The notes: generated from the sequence alone by a model not told the origin. DNA of 64,000 nt from Limosilactobacillus frumenti DSM 13145 (GCF_001436045.1 NZ_AZER01000014.1:1-64000), one strand, 5' to 3'. Shown: positions 44,488-55,524, counted from the first letter of the stretch. Made by a program: numbers and translations.

Positions 44488-46440
44488 ATGGATAGTCACA
44501 AGAGCGATGAACATGTTGGCCGTGCTCGTTTCGCCTACTCGATGGGTGCTTTCGGACACGATGCCTTCTATGCCTTACTCTCTACTTACTTTATTATGTA
44601 CGTTACCAGTCACCTGTTTAACTCTGGTAACAAAGCATTTGATGATCACATGGTTTTGATTGTTACGACGATCATCGCCGTTCTTCGTATTATTGAATTG
44701 TTAATCGACCCAATGATTGGGAACGCCATTGACCGGACTAACACACGTTGGGGTAAATTCAAGCCATGGGTTGTCGGCGGTGGAATTATTTCAGCCGTTA
44801 TTTTGGCAGCACTGTTTACGCCACTAGGTGGTCTGAGTGTTTCCAGTCCTTACCTGTACTTGGTTCTGTTTGCCGTTTTGTACATTGTGATGGATATCTT
44901 CTATTCATTCAATGATGTTGGTTTCTGGTCCATGTTACCAGCACTGTCTTTCAACTCACACGAACGTGATAAAATTGCTACGTTTGCCCGGGTTGGTTCA
45001 ACTGTTGGTGCTCAGATCGTTACCTTGGTTATCATGCCAATGGTTCTGTTCTTCTCCGTTAAGCAAAACGGTGGTACCGGTGATGACCGTGGTTGGTTCA
45101 TCTTCGCTGCCATTGTCGCTGCTGTTGCTGCCATCACCGCAATTGGTGTTGGTCTTGGTACTAATGAAAAGAAGTCACTCCTTCGTGAAAACAAGGAACA
45201 AACGAAGCTGAAAGATGTCTTCAAGATTTTGATTAAGAACGACCAATTGTTCTCAATCGCTATGTCTTATTTGTTCTACACCACTGGTATTACCATGGTG
45301 AACTCAATGGAAACCTATTACTTTACCTACATTCTGGGTAATTCCAAGGCACTGTCTATTCTTGGTGGTTTGAACACGATTGTCGGTGTCATCTCTGTTT
45401 TAACGTTCCCACTGTTTACTAGTAAGATCAGTCGGCGGAAGCTCTTCTATGGTTCAATTGCCGTCTTGGCACTAGGCCTAATTGTCTTTGCTTTTGCTGG
45501 CCAATCATTAGCCCTCGTGCTTGTGGGTGCTGAATTATTCTTCATTCCACAACCACTGGTATTCTTAGTTGTTTTGATGACCATTACCGACTCGGTTGAA
45601 TATGGTCAGTTGAAGTTAGGACACCGTGATGAATCATTAACGTTGTCCGTTCGTCCACTGCTTGATAAGTTCGCTGGTGCCGTTTCTGGTTGGATTATCG
45701 GCCCAACGGCCATCGCTGCCGGAATGACGGCTGGCGCCACTGCATCAACTGTTTCCGCTACTGGTGTTATGAAGTTCAAGTTAGTGATGTTCTTAGCTCC
45801 TGCTATTCTCTTAGTTATCTCCGTTTTAATCTTCAACCGGAAAGTTAAGTTGGATGAAAAGATGCACGCCAAGATCGTTGCCGAATTGGAACAAACTTGG
45901 GGTAAGCAATTTAATAAGACTGCCGACGACAATGAAGGTGCTAAAGAAGCTACACCTACTAAACCTGGTGTAACTGAAATTCCTGCACCAGTTGCTGGTA
46001 CGGTTGTTGATCTTAAGAACGTTAGTGACCCAGCATTCGCCAATGGTAACATGGGTCAAGGATTTGCAATCAAGCCATCTGATGGTAAGGTCTATGCCCC
46101 ATTCAGTGGTACTGTTCGGGCAACCTTCTCAACGCGGCACGCTGTTGGGTTAGTGTCTGACACCGGTGTTGCCCTGCTGATCCACATTGGGATCGACACT
46201 GTTAAGTTACACGGTACCGGTTTTGTAACTTACTTCAACAAGGGTCAACACGTGGAAAAGGGCCAAGAATTAATGGAATTCTGGGACCCAACGATTAAGA
46301 AGGCTGGCCTTGATGATACTGTTATTGTTACCGTTACTAACAGTGAAGAGTTTGACTTTAAGCAATTAATTACTGCTGATCAAACTGTCACTGCTAAGGA
46401 TAATGTAATGGAAGTTACCAAGAAGGATACTGAAAAGTAA
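44488..46440 (+). CDS. lacS: LacS-type galactoside permease with PTS EIIA domain
   Basis: A 650-residue protein. Residues 1-455 form a GPH-family (glycoside-pentoside-hexuronide) carrier with 12 helices (DPMIGNAIDRTNTRWGKFKPW is the family motif). Residues about 490-640 are an IIA(Glc)-like domain with His566 in LLIHIGID as the expected phosphorylation site. LacS moves lactose or galactose with H+ or by exchange; phosphorylation by HPr modulates it. SD is AAGAGGAG. Lactose, galactose or raffinose are all possible substrates. Confidence 0.92.
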   Translation: MDSHKSDEHVGRARFAYSMGAFGHDAFYALLSTYFIMYVTSHLFNSGNKAFDDHMVLIVTTIIAVLRIIELLIDPMIGNAIDRTNTRWGKFKPWVVGGGIISAVILAALFTPLGGLSVSSPYLYLVLFAVLYIVMDIFYSFNDVGFWSMLPALSFNSHERDKIATFARVGSTVGAQIVTLVIMPMVLFFSVKQNGGTGDDRGWFIFAAIVAAVAAITAIGVGLGTNEKKSLLRENKEQTKLKDVFKILIKNDQLFSIAMSYLFYTTGITMVNSMETYYFTYILGNSKALSILGGLNTIVGVISVLTFPLFTSKISRRKLFYGSIAVLALGLIVFAFAGQSLALVLVGAELFFIPQPLVFLVVLMTITDSVEYGQLKLGHRDESLTLSVRPLLDKFAGAVSGWIIGPTAIAAGMTAGATASTVSATGVMKFKLVMFLAPAILLVISVLIFNRKVKLDEKMHAKIVAELEQTWGKQFNKTADDNEGAKEATPTKPGVTEIPAPVAGTVVDLKNVSDPAFANGNMGQGFAIKPSDGKVYAPFSGTVRATFSTRHAVGLVSDTGVALLIHIGIDTVKLHGTGFVTYFNKGQHVEKGQELMEFWDPTIKKAGLDDTVIVTVTNSEEFDFKQLITADQTVTAKDNVMEVTKKDTEK

Positions 46441-46474
46441 TTCTTAACCATTAATACATTCTTTCTCTTACAGA

Positions 46475-46511
46475 AACAGGATGTGACGATCATTGTTGCA
46501 TCCTGTTTTTG
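46475..46511 (+). terminator. Intrinsic terminator of lacS
   Basis: AACAGGATG and CATCCTGTT pair, followed by TTTG. Confidence 0.8.
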
Positions 46512-46520
46512 CGTACAAAA

Positions 46521-46556
46521 AAGCGAGTAGAAACTACAACCAGCTTCTACTCGCTT
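46521..46556 (-). terminator. Intrinsic terminator of usp
   Basis: AAGCGAGTAGAA (46521-46532) pairs perfectly with TTCTACTCGCTT (46545-46556); on the minus strand TTTTTTG follows. Confidence 0.85.
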
Positions 46557-46577
46557 ACATTATTAATATCTATATAA

Positions 46578-47042
46578 TTATTTAACTTGATCAACGGCCG
46601 TCCGAACAACCAGTACATCAACAGGAGCATTCCGCTTAACGTATGAAGTAACTGATCCCATAATGGCCCGTTGCATCCGTGACAAACCACTAGCACCCAT
46701 GATGATCATGTCGTTCTTGTGGTCACGAGGGAAGTCAAATGAAATAATGGTCTTTGGATTCCCCAGACGAATGTGGATATCAACGTTGTCAAAGCCTTGC
46801 TTATCCTTAACATCCTTTAACAGGTCATCCAGGTATTGCTTCGACTTATCAACTAATTGGTAAGCAATGCTGCCATCAGACATACCAGCAAAGTTATAAG
46901 CCATTGCTCGTGTATCGATCACATTTAACAGGTCGATATGAGCATCGTTCCGCTTAGCAACTGCAATGGCACGGCCTAATGCTAATTCAGCTTCCTTGGA
47001 ACCATCAACTGGCACTAGGATGTTTTCGTATTCTTGATTCAT
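46578..47042 (-). CDS. Universal stress protein, UspA family (second copy)
   Basis: A 154-residue protein similar to the usp at 17591 along its whole length, including ILVPVDGSKEAELAL and IIMGASGLSRMQRAIMGSVT. ATP-binding residues appear conserved. A GGAGGCTC SD precedes the ATG. Unlike the first copy it is monocistronic. Confidence 0.92.
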   Translation of the reverse strand: MNQEYENILVPVDGSKEAELALGRAIAVAKRNDAHIDLLNVIDTRAMAYNFAGMSDGSIAYQLVDKSKQYLDDLLKDVKDKQGFDNVDIHIRLGNPKTIISFDFPRDHKNDMIIMGASGLSRMQRAIMGSVTSYVKRNAPVDVLVVRTAVDQVK

Positions 47043-47265
47043 AATAGAGCCTCCATTCGGACATCTAATCCATTTAGTATTATTATAACATTTGTTGAGA
47101 TATCGATAAGCACTATTTTCACAATCTTGTCAGCAACTCATTTTCTAAAAGGATTTGACTTGTTTTACCATATCGCTTACAATCATCAATAAATAAGATT
47201 AAGATTTCATTAGGATATTTTAACTATTTTTAAATCAGACCAGAATTCAGGTGATCACTATTAGT

Positions 47266-47721
47266 ATGGACAAAATCGATCGTAAAATTGTCAACATCCT
47301 TCAAACAAACGCCCGTGCTTCCTTGAAGGAGCTTTCGAAGGAATGTTTCATTTCCTCACCAGCAATTGCTGCCCGGATCAATAAATTGGAACGAGCAGGA
47401 ATTATTAAGAACTATCAGGCAAGCATTGACCTTGAAAAAATTAATTTTCATGTCAAAGCGTTTGTTCAAGTCCAACTTGAACCACGTCAAAAGCCTGAAT
47501 TCTATCCGTATGTTCAAGCCATTCCGAACGTGATTGAATGTAACTGTGTGACTGGGGACTTCTCCGAAGTAATGGAGGTCGTCTTCCCTTCCACTGCGGA
47601 TTTGGACGAGTTTATTAACCAAATTCAACAACGGTTTGGAAAAACCAGTACGCAGATTGTTTTCTCGACGAGCGTTGAACATCGCGGAGTACAGCTTAAA
47701 ACACCAGAGGATAATGAATAA
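47266..47721 (+). CDS. Lrp/AsnC-family regulator
   Basis: A 151-residue protein with an N-terminal HTH (DRKIVNILQTNARASLKELS, then SSPAIAARINKLERAGII) and a C-terminal RAM ligand-binding domain (VQVQLEPRQKPEF to TADLDEFINQIQ). The ATG at 47266 is preceded by AGGTGAT; a GTG five codons upstream is possible. It converges with the GltP-like transporter gene and may control amino-acid uptake. Confidence 0.9.
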   Translation: MDKIDRKIVNILQTNARASLKELSKECFISSPAIAARINKLERAGIIKNYQASIDLEKINFHVKAFVQVQLEPRQKPEFYPYVQAIPNVIECNCVTGDFSEVMEVVFPSTADLDEFINQIQQRFGKTSTQIVFSTSVEHRGVQLKTPEDNE

Positions 47722-47724
47722 CCA

Positions 47725-47757
47725 AAAAAGCCTGCCATTAATGGCGGGCTTTTTTGC
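47725..47757. terminator. Bidirectional intrinsic terminator
   Basis: AAAAAGCCTGCCATT and GGCGGGCTTTTTT form a stem between converging genes. Confidence 0.9.
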
Positions 47758-47760
47758 TAT

Positions 47761-49044
47761 CTATTTATTTTTGCCATAGCTATCAAGATATTCATTATAT
47801 TGTTCACGGTTTAATTCATGTTCGGATTCACCAATAACCAAAGTAGCAATGGAATTTCCGACCACGTTCACTGCGGTCCGTCCCATATCGACGAACCGGT
47901 CAATTCCGGCAATGAAGGTTAGTCCGGCAATTGGCACACCGATGGTGGAAACAGATGCCAACAAGACGACAAAGGATGCCCCAGGCACTCCTGCCATCCC
48001 CTTACTAGTGATCATTAAGACAATTAATAACGTCAACTGGTGGGCAAAAGATAAATGCAAGCCGTACGCTTGAGCCAAGAAAAGGGCCGCTAATGATTGA
48101 TAGATTGCGGAACCATCAAGGTTGAAGGTATAGCCAGTTGGAATGACGAATGAGGCAATTCCCTGACTAACCCCCATGTCCTGAGTCTTTCGCATTAATC
48201 GCGGCAACGTGACTTCAGAACTGGCCGTGGTGAAGGCCAGAACAATTTCATCAAGAATAACATGCATCGTTTTCCAGTAGCGCAAGTGAAAAATATGAGC
48301 CGTAATTCCCAAAATAACAACAATAAAGATTAACATTGTCGCATAGGCAATTACAATAAACAGCCCTAACGGCAACAACGCACTGATTCCCATTTCGGCA
48401 ATCGTCATACCAATTAAGCCAAACACACCAATTGGGGCAAACTTCATTACCCAATTAGTCACCTTGAACATAACTTCTGATACTCCATTAAGGACGTCAA
48501 TAAGAATCTTGGCTTTATTACCGACAGCAGCGATCCCCAGTCCAAAAAAGACTGAGAACAAAATGACCGGCATCATTTCCCCATCAGCCATTGACTTGAA
48601 AATGTTCGTCGGAATAATCGATAGGATAATCTGCCAAAAGCCACTATTATGGGCAGCCGTTTTAGCCGTTGACATGTATTGCGAAATATTAGTGGCATGT
48701 AATTTATGGATATCAATAAAAGTTCCAGGATGAGTGATATTACCAACCAACAATCCTAATAAAATAGCGATCGTTGTTAGGACCTCAAAATAAATTATCG
48801 TTTTACCACCAATTCTTCCTAGCTTCTTTATATCACCCATGTTTGCAATTCCGACAGTCAGGCACGATACAACAATCGGCATGACAATCATCTGAATCAG
48901 GCGAATAAAAATTGTCCCAAGGCTCTGCATAACCGTGATGGCAGCGGCATTATGATAAAAAATCATTCCGCAGATAATCCCCAGGACTAGTCCAATCATT
49001 ATTTGCCAACCCATGCTAAGACGGGTGATTCGATATTTTTTCAA
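47761..49044 (-). CDS. Dicarboxylate/amino acid:cation symporter (GltP/DctA family)
   Basis: A 427-residue DAACS transporter with about eight helices and two re-entrant loops. The serine-rich loop TTASSEVTLPRLM, the PTGYTFNLDGSAIYQ segment and the final GIDRFVDMGRTAVNVVGN motif, which binds the substrate, are intact. Glutamate, aspartate or C4-dicarboxylates are the likely substrates, driven by H+ or Na+. Confidence 0.93.
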   Translation of the reverse strand: MKKYRITRLSMGWQIMIGLVLGIICGMIFYHNAAAITVMQSLGTIFIRLIQMIVMPIVVSCLTVGIANMGDIKKLGRIGGKTIIYFEVLTTIAILLGLLVGNITHPGTFIDIHKLHATNISQYMSTAKTAAHNSGFWQIILSIIPTNIFKSMADGEMMPVILFSVFFGLGIAAVGNKAKILIDVLNGVSEVMFKVTNWVMKFAPIGVFGLIGMTIAEMGISALLPLGLFIVIAYATMLIFIVVILGITAHIFHLRYWKTMHVILDEIVLAFTTASSEVTLPRLMRKTQDMGVSQGIASFVIPTGYTFNLDGSAIYQSLAALFLAQAYGLHLSFAHQLTLLIVLMITSKGMAGVPGASFVVLLASVSTIGVPIAGLTFIAGIDRFVDMGRTAVNVVGNSIATLVIGESEHELNREQYNEYLDSYGKNK

Positions 49045-49183
49045 GTTAAATCAATCTCCCTTAAATCATCTTGTTCTACTTTAGCACAACTTAAAGGCAA
49101 ATTGACCAATAATATTAATTTCATCTTGCAAAAAGCGAACACTTGACGGCAATCAGTTAACTTTATTCACTTTAATTTTATTG

Positions 49184-49200
49184 TTGAAAGCGGTTCAATT
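49184..49200. promoter_or_regulatory. Candidate cre site
   Basis: TTGAAAGCGGTTCAATT has one mismatch to TGNAANCGNNNNCA and is close to a palindrome. It lies 58 nt upstream of the YczE-like gene. Confidence 0.4.
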
Positions 49201-49257
49201 TTTTTGCTAATTCAGTTACGATAGTAAAGGAAGTTTTATTAAAGAGAAGGTGTCATT

Positions 49258-49926
49258 TTGTCCAAACAATGGGCGAATAGTCTGCCCGGCCGCTGGGTAT
49301 TTCTAGCTATATCAATTATTTTAAATGCCTGTTCCAATGGATTAACTGTCTCTACTAACATGGGGAGTGCCATTTGGACGGCTTCCGCTGCTAACCTAAG
49401 CAACTGGGTTCACTGGTCATTAGGGAATACATTGTTCCTTGAAGGGATTGCTGTAGCCTTGACTAATCTCCTGCTACTCAGACGGTTTGATTATTTCCGC
49501 CTTATTCGAAATCTACTGTATATTTTGCCCTTCAGCTACATCCTGCAGTGGTTTGCAGAATTCTTTAACTACATTGGTGTGCCGAGTCTTAATATCTGGT
49601 GGCGGGTCATTCTCGATATTATTGGTCTCTTCGGGATTGCAGTGGCCGTTTCCATTTACCAACGCGCCAACCTTATCATGCACCCTAACGATGACTTCCC
49701 ATACATCCTTCGCTTTCGGTTTATGCATGGTTCATCAGTGTGGTCACAGTGGACCAGTTATGTGCCGCCTATTCTGATTGTAATTATCTCAGCAATCGGT
49801 GCCCACCGGTTAGTAGCGGTTAACTTCGGAACGGTCTACAACGTTCTCACCCAAGGATACCTGATTGGCTGGTCCGACCAGCACATTTTTCCGCAATTGC
49901 ATCACCATTTGAATTATAAGAAGTGA
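49258..49926 (+). CDS. YczE/YyaS/YitT-like membrane protein
   Basis: A 222-residue protein with five or six helices and the pattern (ILNACSNGLTVSTNMGSAIWTA near the N-terminus) seen in YczE/YyaS-type proteins of unknown function. Start TTG has the SD AGAAGG. It ends 18 nt before the amidohydrolase gene; the two are likely co-transcribed. Confidence 0.7.
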   Translation: MSKQWANSLPGRWVFLAISIILNACSNGLTVSTNMGSAIWTASAANLSNWVHWSLGNTLFLEGIAVALTNLLLLRRFDYFRLIRNLLYILPFSYILQWFAEFFNYIGVPSLNIWWRVILDIIGLFGIAVAVSIYQRANLIMHPNDDFPYILRFRFMHGSSVWSQWTSYVPPILIVIISAIGAHRLVAVNFGTVYNVLTQGYLIGWSDQHIFPQLHHHLNYKK

Positions 49927-49943
49927 AAGGATCGTGATGAACA

Positions 49944-51524
49944 ATGTCACAAACTTTTATTAACGGTAAGATTTTTATTGGTACATCCGAAACTGATTTT
50001 GCCAACGGCATGGTTGTTGATGATCAGCAACGGATTAAATGGATTGGCAACGATCCTACTCCTGAAGGCGACGTCATCGACTTACATGGCCAAACGGTAT
50101 TACCGGGACTCATCGACTGCCATACTCACCCCAAGTATATTGCTGATGCTTTACACGGAGTGGCATGTACACCACCAAACGTGAATAGCATTAAGGAAAT
50201 GCAAACTGCCCTGCGGCACTCTCCCGCTTATGGTCAAGGCCCAGATACGTGGATCGAAGGCTGGGGCTTTGACGAAACTAAGCTCGCTGAGCATCGAAGT
50301 CCTAATCGTGACGACCTTGACGCCGTCTCCACGGACCAGCCGATCTTTATTTACCGGTCTGATTGCCACTCATCAGTTGGTAATTCCAAAGCCTTAGAGC
50401 TGGCAGGAATCAATGAAAATACACCGGACCCAGTTGGTGGAAAAATCGAACGGGATGCTAACGGTCGGCCAACCGGGTTCATGCGGGAAGTGGCTGCTTC
50501 ACAACTGCTGATTCGGGCAAAGTCAGCACAGAGCTACGACAACGATGTGCAAAATATGGTCAACAGTTCTCGTCACTACTTACAAAATGGAATTGTTGCA
50601 ATTGGCGAAATGATGGGTCGAATGAAACCATATACGACTCTTAAGCTATATCAAGATTCCGTGAAGCGGGGATTTAAGCCTAAGGCATCCATCTACTATG
50701 TCTTTGACGAAATTGACCCCCAAAAGGGATTGCAGCCTAGTGGGGACGCACAATTAAGAGTTGCTGGTATTAAAGTCTTCATGGATGGATCCATTTCCGG
50801 TGAAACTGCTAACAATTCTGTCTCATACCCATCAGGTAAAATGGGCGTTAGCTTGACCTCACCTGAAAAATTACGGCGAGCCGTTAAGATGGCGCGCGAT
50901 AATAAACTGCAGTTAGCCGTGCACGCAATGGGTGACCAGGCTATTCAAACAGTTATCGATGTCATCAAAGACCTGGACCCATGGTTGCCGGAAATGCCGT
51001 CCGTCCGGATTGAACATGCTTCTCTGATGAACGATCACATGTTTGACCAGATTGCCCACAGTAAGATGAAGTATGCCCTCGTTACCCAACCAATTTTCTT
51101 CTTTGCCGAAGATGAATCTTACCGGAACTACTTAAATGCTGAACAGTTTAAACTAATTTACCGAGTTAAAACAATGCTCAATTCACAAGCAATGTTAGGA
51201 TTAAGTTCCGATGCTCCATGTACCCCATGGGCAGAGCCTGATAGTCCCTTCTATAGTATTTATGCTGCAGTGACCCGGAAGGCGGCTAACGGCGATCTGG
51301 TGAACCCTGAAGAGGCCATCACCGTTCCTCAAGCGGTCTTAGGCTACACTCGTGATGGTGCCAAAATTGGCGGCTTTGATGACAACGGAACACTGGAAGT
51401 TGGTAAAGCAGCCGACTTTGTGATCCTGAACAAGGATATCTTTACCGTTGATCATGAGGACCTGCAAAACGTCCGGGTAAAAGAAACCTGGATGAACGGC
51501 CAACCAGTTTACCAGGCTAAATAA
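49944..51524 (+). CDS. Amidohydrolase, YtcJ-like
   Basis: A 526-residue metal-dependent hydrolase. Metal ligands: HTH in IDCHTHPKY near residue 60, a histidine in QLAVHAMGDQA, a histidine in VRIEHASL and the late aspartate in LGLSSDAPCTPW. The long insert domain is typical for YtcJ proteins. The substrate is unknown. SD is AAGGATCG. Together with the preceding membrane protein it may take up and process a compound. Confidence 0.85.
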   Translation: MSQTFINGKIFIGTSETDFANGMVVDDQQRIKWIGNDPTPEGDVIDLHGQTVLPGLIDCHTHPKYIADALHGVACTPPNVNSIKEMQTALRHSPAYGQGPDTWIEGWGFDETKLAEHRSPNRDDLDAVSTDQPIFIYRSDCHSSVGNSKALELAGINENTPDPVGGKIERDANGRPTGFMREVAASQLLIRAKSAQSYDNDVQNMVNSSRHYLQNGIVAIGEMMGRMKPYTTLKLYQDSVKRGFKPKASIYYVFDEIDPQKGLQPSGDAQLRVAGIKVFMDGSISGETANNSVSYPSGKMGVSLTSPEKLRRAVKMARDNKLQLAVHAMGDQAIQTVIDVIKDLDPWLPEMPSVRIEHASLMNDHMFDQIAHSKMKYALVTQPIFFFAEDESYRNYLNAEQFKLIYRVKTMLNSQAMLGLSSDAPCTPWAEPDSPFYSIYAAVTRKAANGDLVNPEEAITVPQAVLGYTRDGAKIGGFDDNGTLEVGKAADFVILNKDIFTVDHEDLQNVRVKETWMNGQPVYQAK

Positions 51525-51543
51525 TTATCATTAACATTAAACT

Positions 51544-51585
51544 AAAAAGGCTAAGCACTTCATCTTCATCAAGTGCTTAGCCTTT
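51544..51585. terminator. Bidirectional intrinsic terminator
   Basis: AAAGGCTAAGCACTT and AAGTGCTTAGCCTTT form a perfect 15-bp stem between converging genes. Confidence 0.95.
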
Positions 51586-51601
51586 GTTTTACTTTACAAG
51601 G

Positions 51602-52663
<1,062 letters not shown>

Positions 52664-52674
52664 CTAGACCAAAG

Positions 52675-54123
52675 TTAAAGTTGGGCAATAAACCGATCCC
52701 AGCCAGCATTGCCGGCTTCATCATCTTTAAAGACTCCAGCATTTTCCAGAACGTTAGCAAAGACGTTAGCCAATTCTTGTTCCATTACTTCGTCAACATT
52801 ATCCTTGGTAATATCCATCTTAGCAGCAATTTGCTTTGCCCATGGCAAGTGGCTTTCGGCAATGTTGTTATCTTCACCTAACCAGTACTTCTTAACTTCA
52901 GCTAATTCATTCTTTAATCGTGCTGGTAAAATTGCCCGACCCATTACTTCGATCAGACCAATATTTTCCTTCTTGATGTGCCACAATTCCTTGTGTGGGT
53001 GGAAGATGCCCAGTGGGTATTCCTTATTGGTGTTATTGTCACGCAATACCAGGTCAAGAACAAACTTGGCGCCATCCCGGTGCATGATTGGGGTAACAGT
53101 ATGGTGACGAGTATCACCATCAAAGGCCTTCAGGGACAAGCTTTCGTCATCATAGTGATCCCAAACGTCAATAATGTGCGTTCCCAAGTCAATCAATTGG
53201 GTCGTATCAGCACTAGTCAACCGAATATCACTCATTGGCCAGTTAACGATTCCAGCCGTAACGTCTGGGTATTGGTCAAAGTGCAATGGCTTCTTGATTT
53301 CAGCCTTCATCATTGGGAAGCTGTGCCGACCACCTTGATAGTGTTCATGAGCCAACATTGATCCACCAACAATTGGTAAATCAGCGTTAGAACCAACAAA
53401 GTAAGCGGGAAGTTGCTTTTCAATTTCAACTAAGTTAATCAGAGTTTGCCGATTAATGTGCATTGGTTCATGCTTACTGTCTAAGAAGATGCAGTGTTCG
53501 TTGAAGTAAGCATATGGTGAGTATTGGAAGCCCCACTTTTGGCCGCCAACGTTGATCCGGATAACCCGGTGATTAGACCGTGCTGCTTGGCCTAAGCGAC
53601 CCTTGTACCCTTCGTTTTCCATACAAAGGGCACATTGTGGATACTTCTTCTTTGTATCATGAGCAGCAGCGGCAATGGCCTTTGGATCCTTTTCAGGCTT
53701 AGAAAGGTTAATCGTGATTTCCAAGTTACCGTACTTAGTTGGCTTGTCAAAGACGATGTTCTTCTTGATAGCCGCAACTTTAACATAATCGTTGCTAGTC
53801 ATTAGGTGATAGAACCAGTTCGTTGCTTCTTCAGGAGATTGTTGATACTTCTCCCAGAAAGTTTCGTTAACAACAGATGGCCGTGGTGTCATCAAATCAT
53901 ACAATTGGTCATTGAGAATTTCACGTTCAGTCTGACCATCCTCGATCTTGCCGCGCTTAACGGCCAAGTCAACTAATTGGGCAACAACTGGCTTATCGTC
54001 AGTGGCATCAACATCTTCATCGCCAACAAATCCCCGAATCTTGTTCATAACGTAGATTTTATCAAGGGGCTTGTAAGCACCACTATCAATGATTTGATCA
54101 GCAAACTTTTCAATTAACTTCAT
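52675..54123 (-). CDS. galT: UDP-glucose--hexose-1-phosphate uridylyltransferase, type 2
   Basis: A 482-residue Firmicutes-type GalT that exchanges galactose 1-phosphate with UDP-glucose. Characteristic segments are PRPSVVNETFWEKY, QCALCMENEGYKGR and the GSMLAHEHYQGGRHSFPM block (the HEH-Q-G motif of this class). Product UDP-galactose needs GalE, which is not in the window. It is separated from galK by a 222-nt gap with a large hairpin. Confidence 0.96.
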   Translation of the reverse strand: MKLIEKFADQIIDSGAYKPLDKIYVMNKIRGFVGDEDVDATDDKPVVAQLVDLAVKRGKIEDGQTEREILNDQLYDLMTPRPSVVNETFWEKYQQSPEEATNWFYHLMTSNDYVKVAAIKKNIVFDKPTKYGNLEITINLSKPEKDPKAIAAAAHDTKKKYPQCALCMENEGYKGRLGQAARSNHRVIRINVGGQKWGFQYSPYAYFNEHCIFLDSKHEPMHINRQTLINLVEIEKQLPAYFVGSNADLPIVGGSMLAHEHYQGGRHSFPMMKAEIKKPLHFDQYPDVTAGIVNWPMSDIRLTSADTTQLIDLGTHIIDVWDHYDDESLSLKAFDGDTRHHTVTPIMHRDGAKFVLDLVLRDNNTNKEYPLGIFHPHKELWHIKKENIGLIEVMGRAILPARLKNELAEVKKYWLGEDNNIAESHLPWAKQIAAKMDITKDNVDEVMEQELANVFANVLENAGVFKDDEAGNAGWDRFIAQL

Positions 54124-54191
54124 ATTCTACTTTCCTCACTTATTGAATTAATGATGAATAAAATTAGGTGACATTCCTACTGCTATCGAGT

Positions 54192-54239
54192 CGAAACGTA
54201 TTCGCCGGGTTTCTAATGCTACTAAGGCGAAACGTGTTC
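54192..54239. repeat. Direct and inverted repeats in the galK-galT gap
   Basis: CGAAACGTATTC (54192-54203) and CGAAACGTGTTC (54228-54239) are direct repeats 36 bp apart. TTCGCC and GGCGAA between them form an inverted repeat. Confidence 0.6.
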
Positions 54240-54335
54240 AGCCTAAGCCCTTAGTGTCTAGCTACGTAAGGATACTTGATGTGCTTCGCACCTCAAGCAC
54301 CTTACTAGGCTAGACATACAGGGCTCTTCACGGCT
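54240..54335 (-). repeat. Long imperfect hairpin between galK and galT
   Basis: In mRNA direction the arms pair in blocks: AGCCCT/AGGGCT, GTCTAGC/GCTAGAC, GTAAGG/CCTTAC, CTTGA/TCAAG and GTGC/GCAC around GAA, with small internal loops, extended by AGCC/GGCT. No T-run follows, so it is not a simple terminator. It may lower or stabilise downstream galT mRNA, or be a mobile hairpin repeat. Confidence 0.7.
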
Positions 54336-54345
54336 TCACACTCTA

Positions 54346-55524
54346 TTACAACTTATGTGGTCCATCGACAACTTCAGCGTCATAGAAACTAGCGTCGTAA
54401 CCAATCTTATCCTTGTAGATCTTACCAACGTTCTTCTTGAAGTTATCTGCTTCAGACTTTTTCACAATCGCAATTGCAGAGCCAGCGAATCCACCGCCGA
54501 CCATCCGAGCACCTAAGCACCCTGGTTGGTTCCAAGCGTTTTCTGCTAAAGTATCAAGTTCCTTACCAGTAACTTCGTAGTCGTACTTCAAGGAAACATG
54601 AGAAGCATTGATTAAGCGACCCAATTCTTCGAGGTCACCCTTTTGCATTGCGTCAATGGCCTTCTTAGTCCGTTCGTTTTCACTAACTGCGTGACGAGCC
54701 CGGCGTAACAGGGTGTCATCATTGATCAGGTAAGTGTATTGATCAAATGTGTCAGAATCAATTTCACCTAACTTGTTGATGTGCAGCTTCTTGTTCAAGC
54801 GCTTAACAGCTTCTTCACATTGTTGAACCCGTTCGTTGTACTTAGAACCGGCTAATGAGTGCGTCTTGTTCGTACTCATGATGACAATTTCGTAGTCACC
54901 CAATTCCAGTGGTAAGTACTTGTACTCCAAGGTGTTGCAGTCAAGGTAAATGGCATTGTCCTTCTTACCCATACCAACAGCAAACTGGTCCATGATTCCG
55001 GAGTTCAAGCCCACAAAGTCGTTTTCAGTCTTTTGACCCAACTTAACCAAGTCTAATTGGTCAACATCTAAGTTGAATTCTTCCTTCAGGATGCACCCCA
55101 TCAGCATTTCAATTGAAGCTGATGATGATAATCCAGAACCATATGGCAGGTAACCATGGATGTAGAAATTGAATCCGTGGTCAATCTTGTAACCGCGTTG
55201 TTTAAGATAAACTAACATTCCCTTGAAGTAGTTAACCCATTTTTCGTCGTCAGCCGTTTGGGGTTGATCATCGTTGATATCAAAGGTGATAATCTTACTG
55301 TTTTCAACCTTAGCGGAATTTGCAGAATAAATAGCAACCTTAGTGTCTTCACGTGGCCCATAAACACCATAAGTACCAATACTAATAGCACATGGGAAAA
55401 CATGCCCACCATTGTAGTCAGTGTGTTCACCGATTACATTGATTCGACCTGGTGAGAAGAAGACGTCCTTACCAGGTTCCTTGAAGACGTTTTGATACTC
55501 ATCGAGAAATTGTTGCTTATCCAT
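54346..55524 (-). CDS. galK: Galactokinase
   Basis: A 392-residue GHMP kinase that phosphorylates galactose at C1. The galactokinase signature GRINVIGEHTDYNGGHVFPC, the ATP motif LPYGSGLSSSASIE and a C-terminal GARMVGGGFAGSAI are intact. The ATG at 55524 has the SD TGGAGG; longer frame starts have none. First gene of the gal operon, under operator, cre and promoter elements upstream. Confidence 0.97.
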   Translation of the reverse strand: MDKQQFLDEYQNVFKEPGKDVFFSPGRINVIGEHTDYNGGHVFPCAISIGTYGVYGPREDTKVAIYSANSAKVENSKIITFDINDDQPQTADDEKWVNYFKGMLVYLKQRGYKIDHGFNFYIHGYLPYGSGLSSSASIEMLMGCILKEEFNLDVDQLDLVKLGQKTENDFVGLNSGIMDQFAVGMGKKDNAIYLDCNTLEYKYLPLELGDYEIVIMSTNKTHSLAGSKYNERVQQCEEAVKRLNKKLHINKLGEIDSDTFDQYTYLINDDTLLRRARHAVSENERTKKAIDAMQKGDLEELGRLINASHVSLKYDYEVTGKELDTLAENAWNQPGCLGARMVGGGFAGSAIAIVKKSEADNFKKNVGKIYKDKIGYDASFYDAEVVDGPHKL

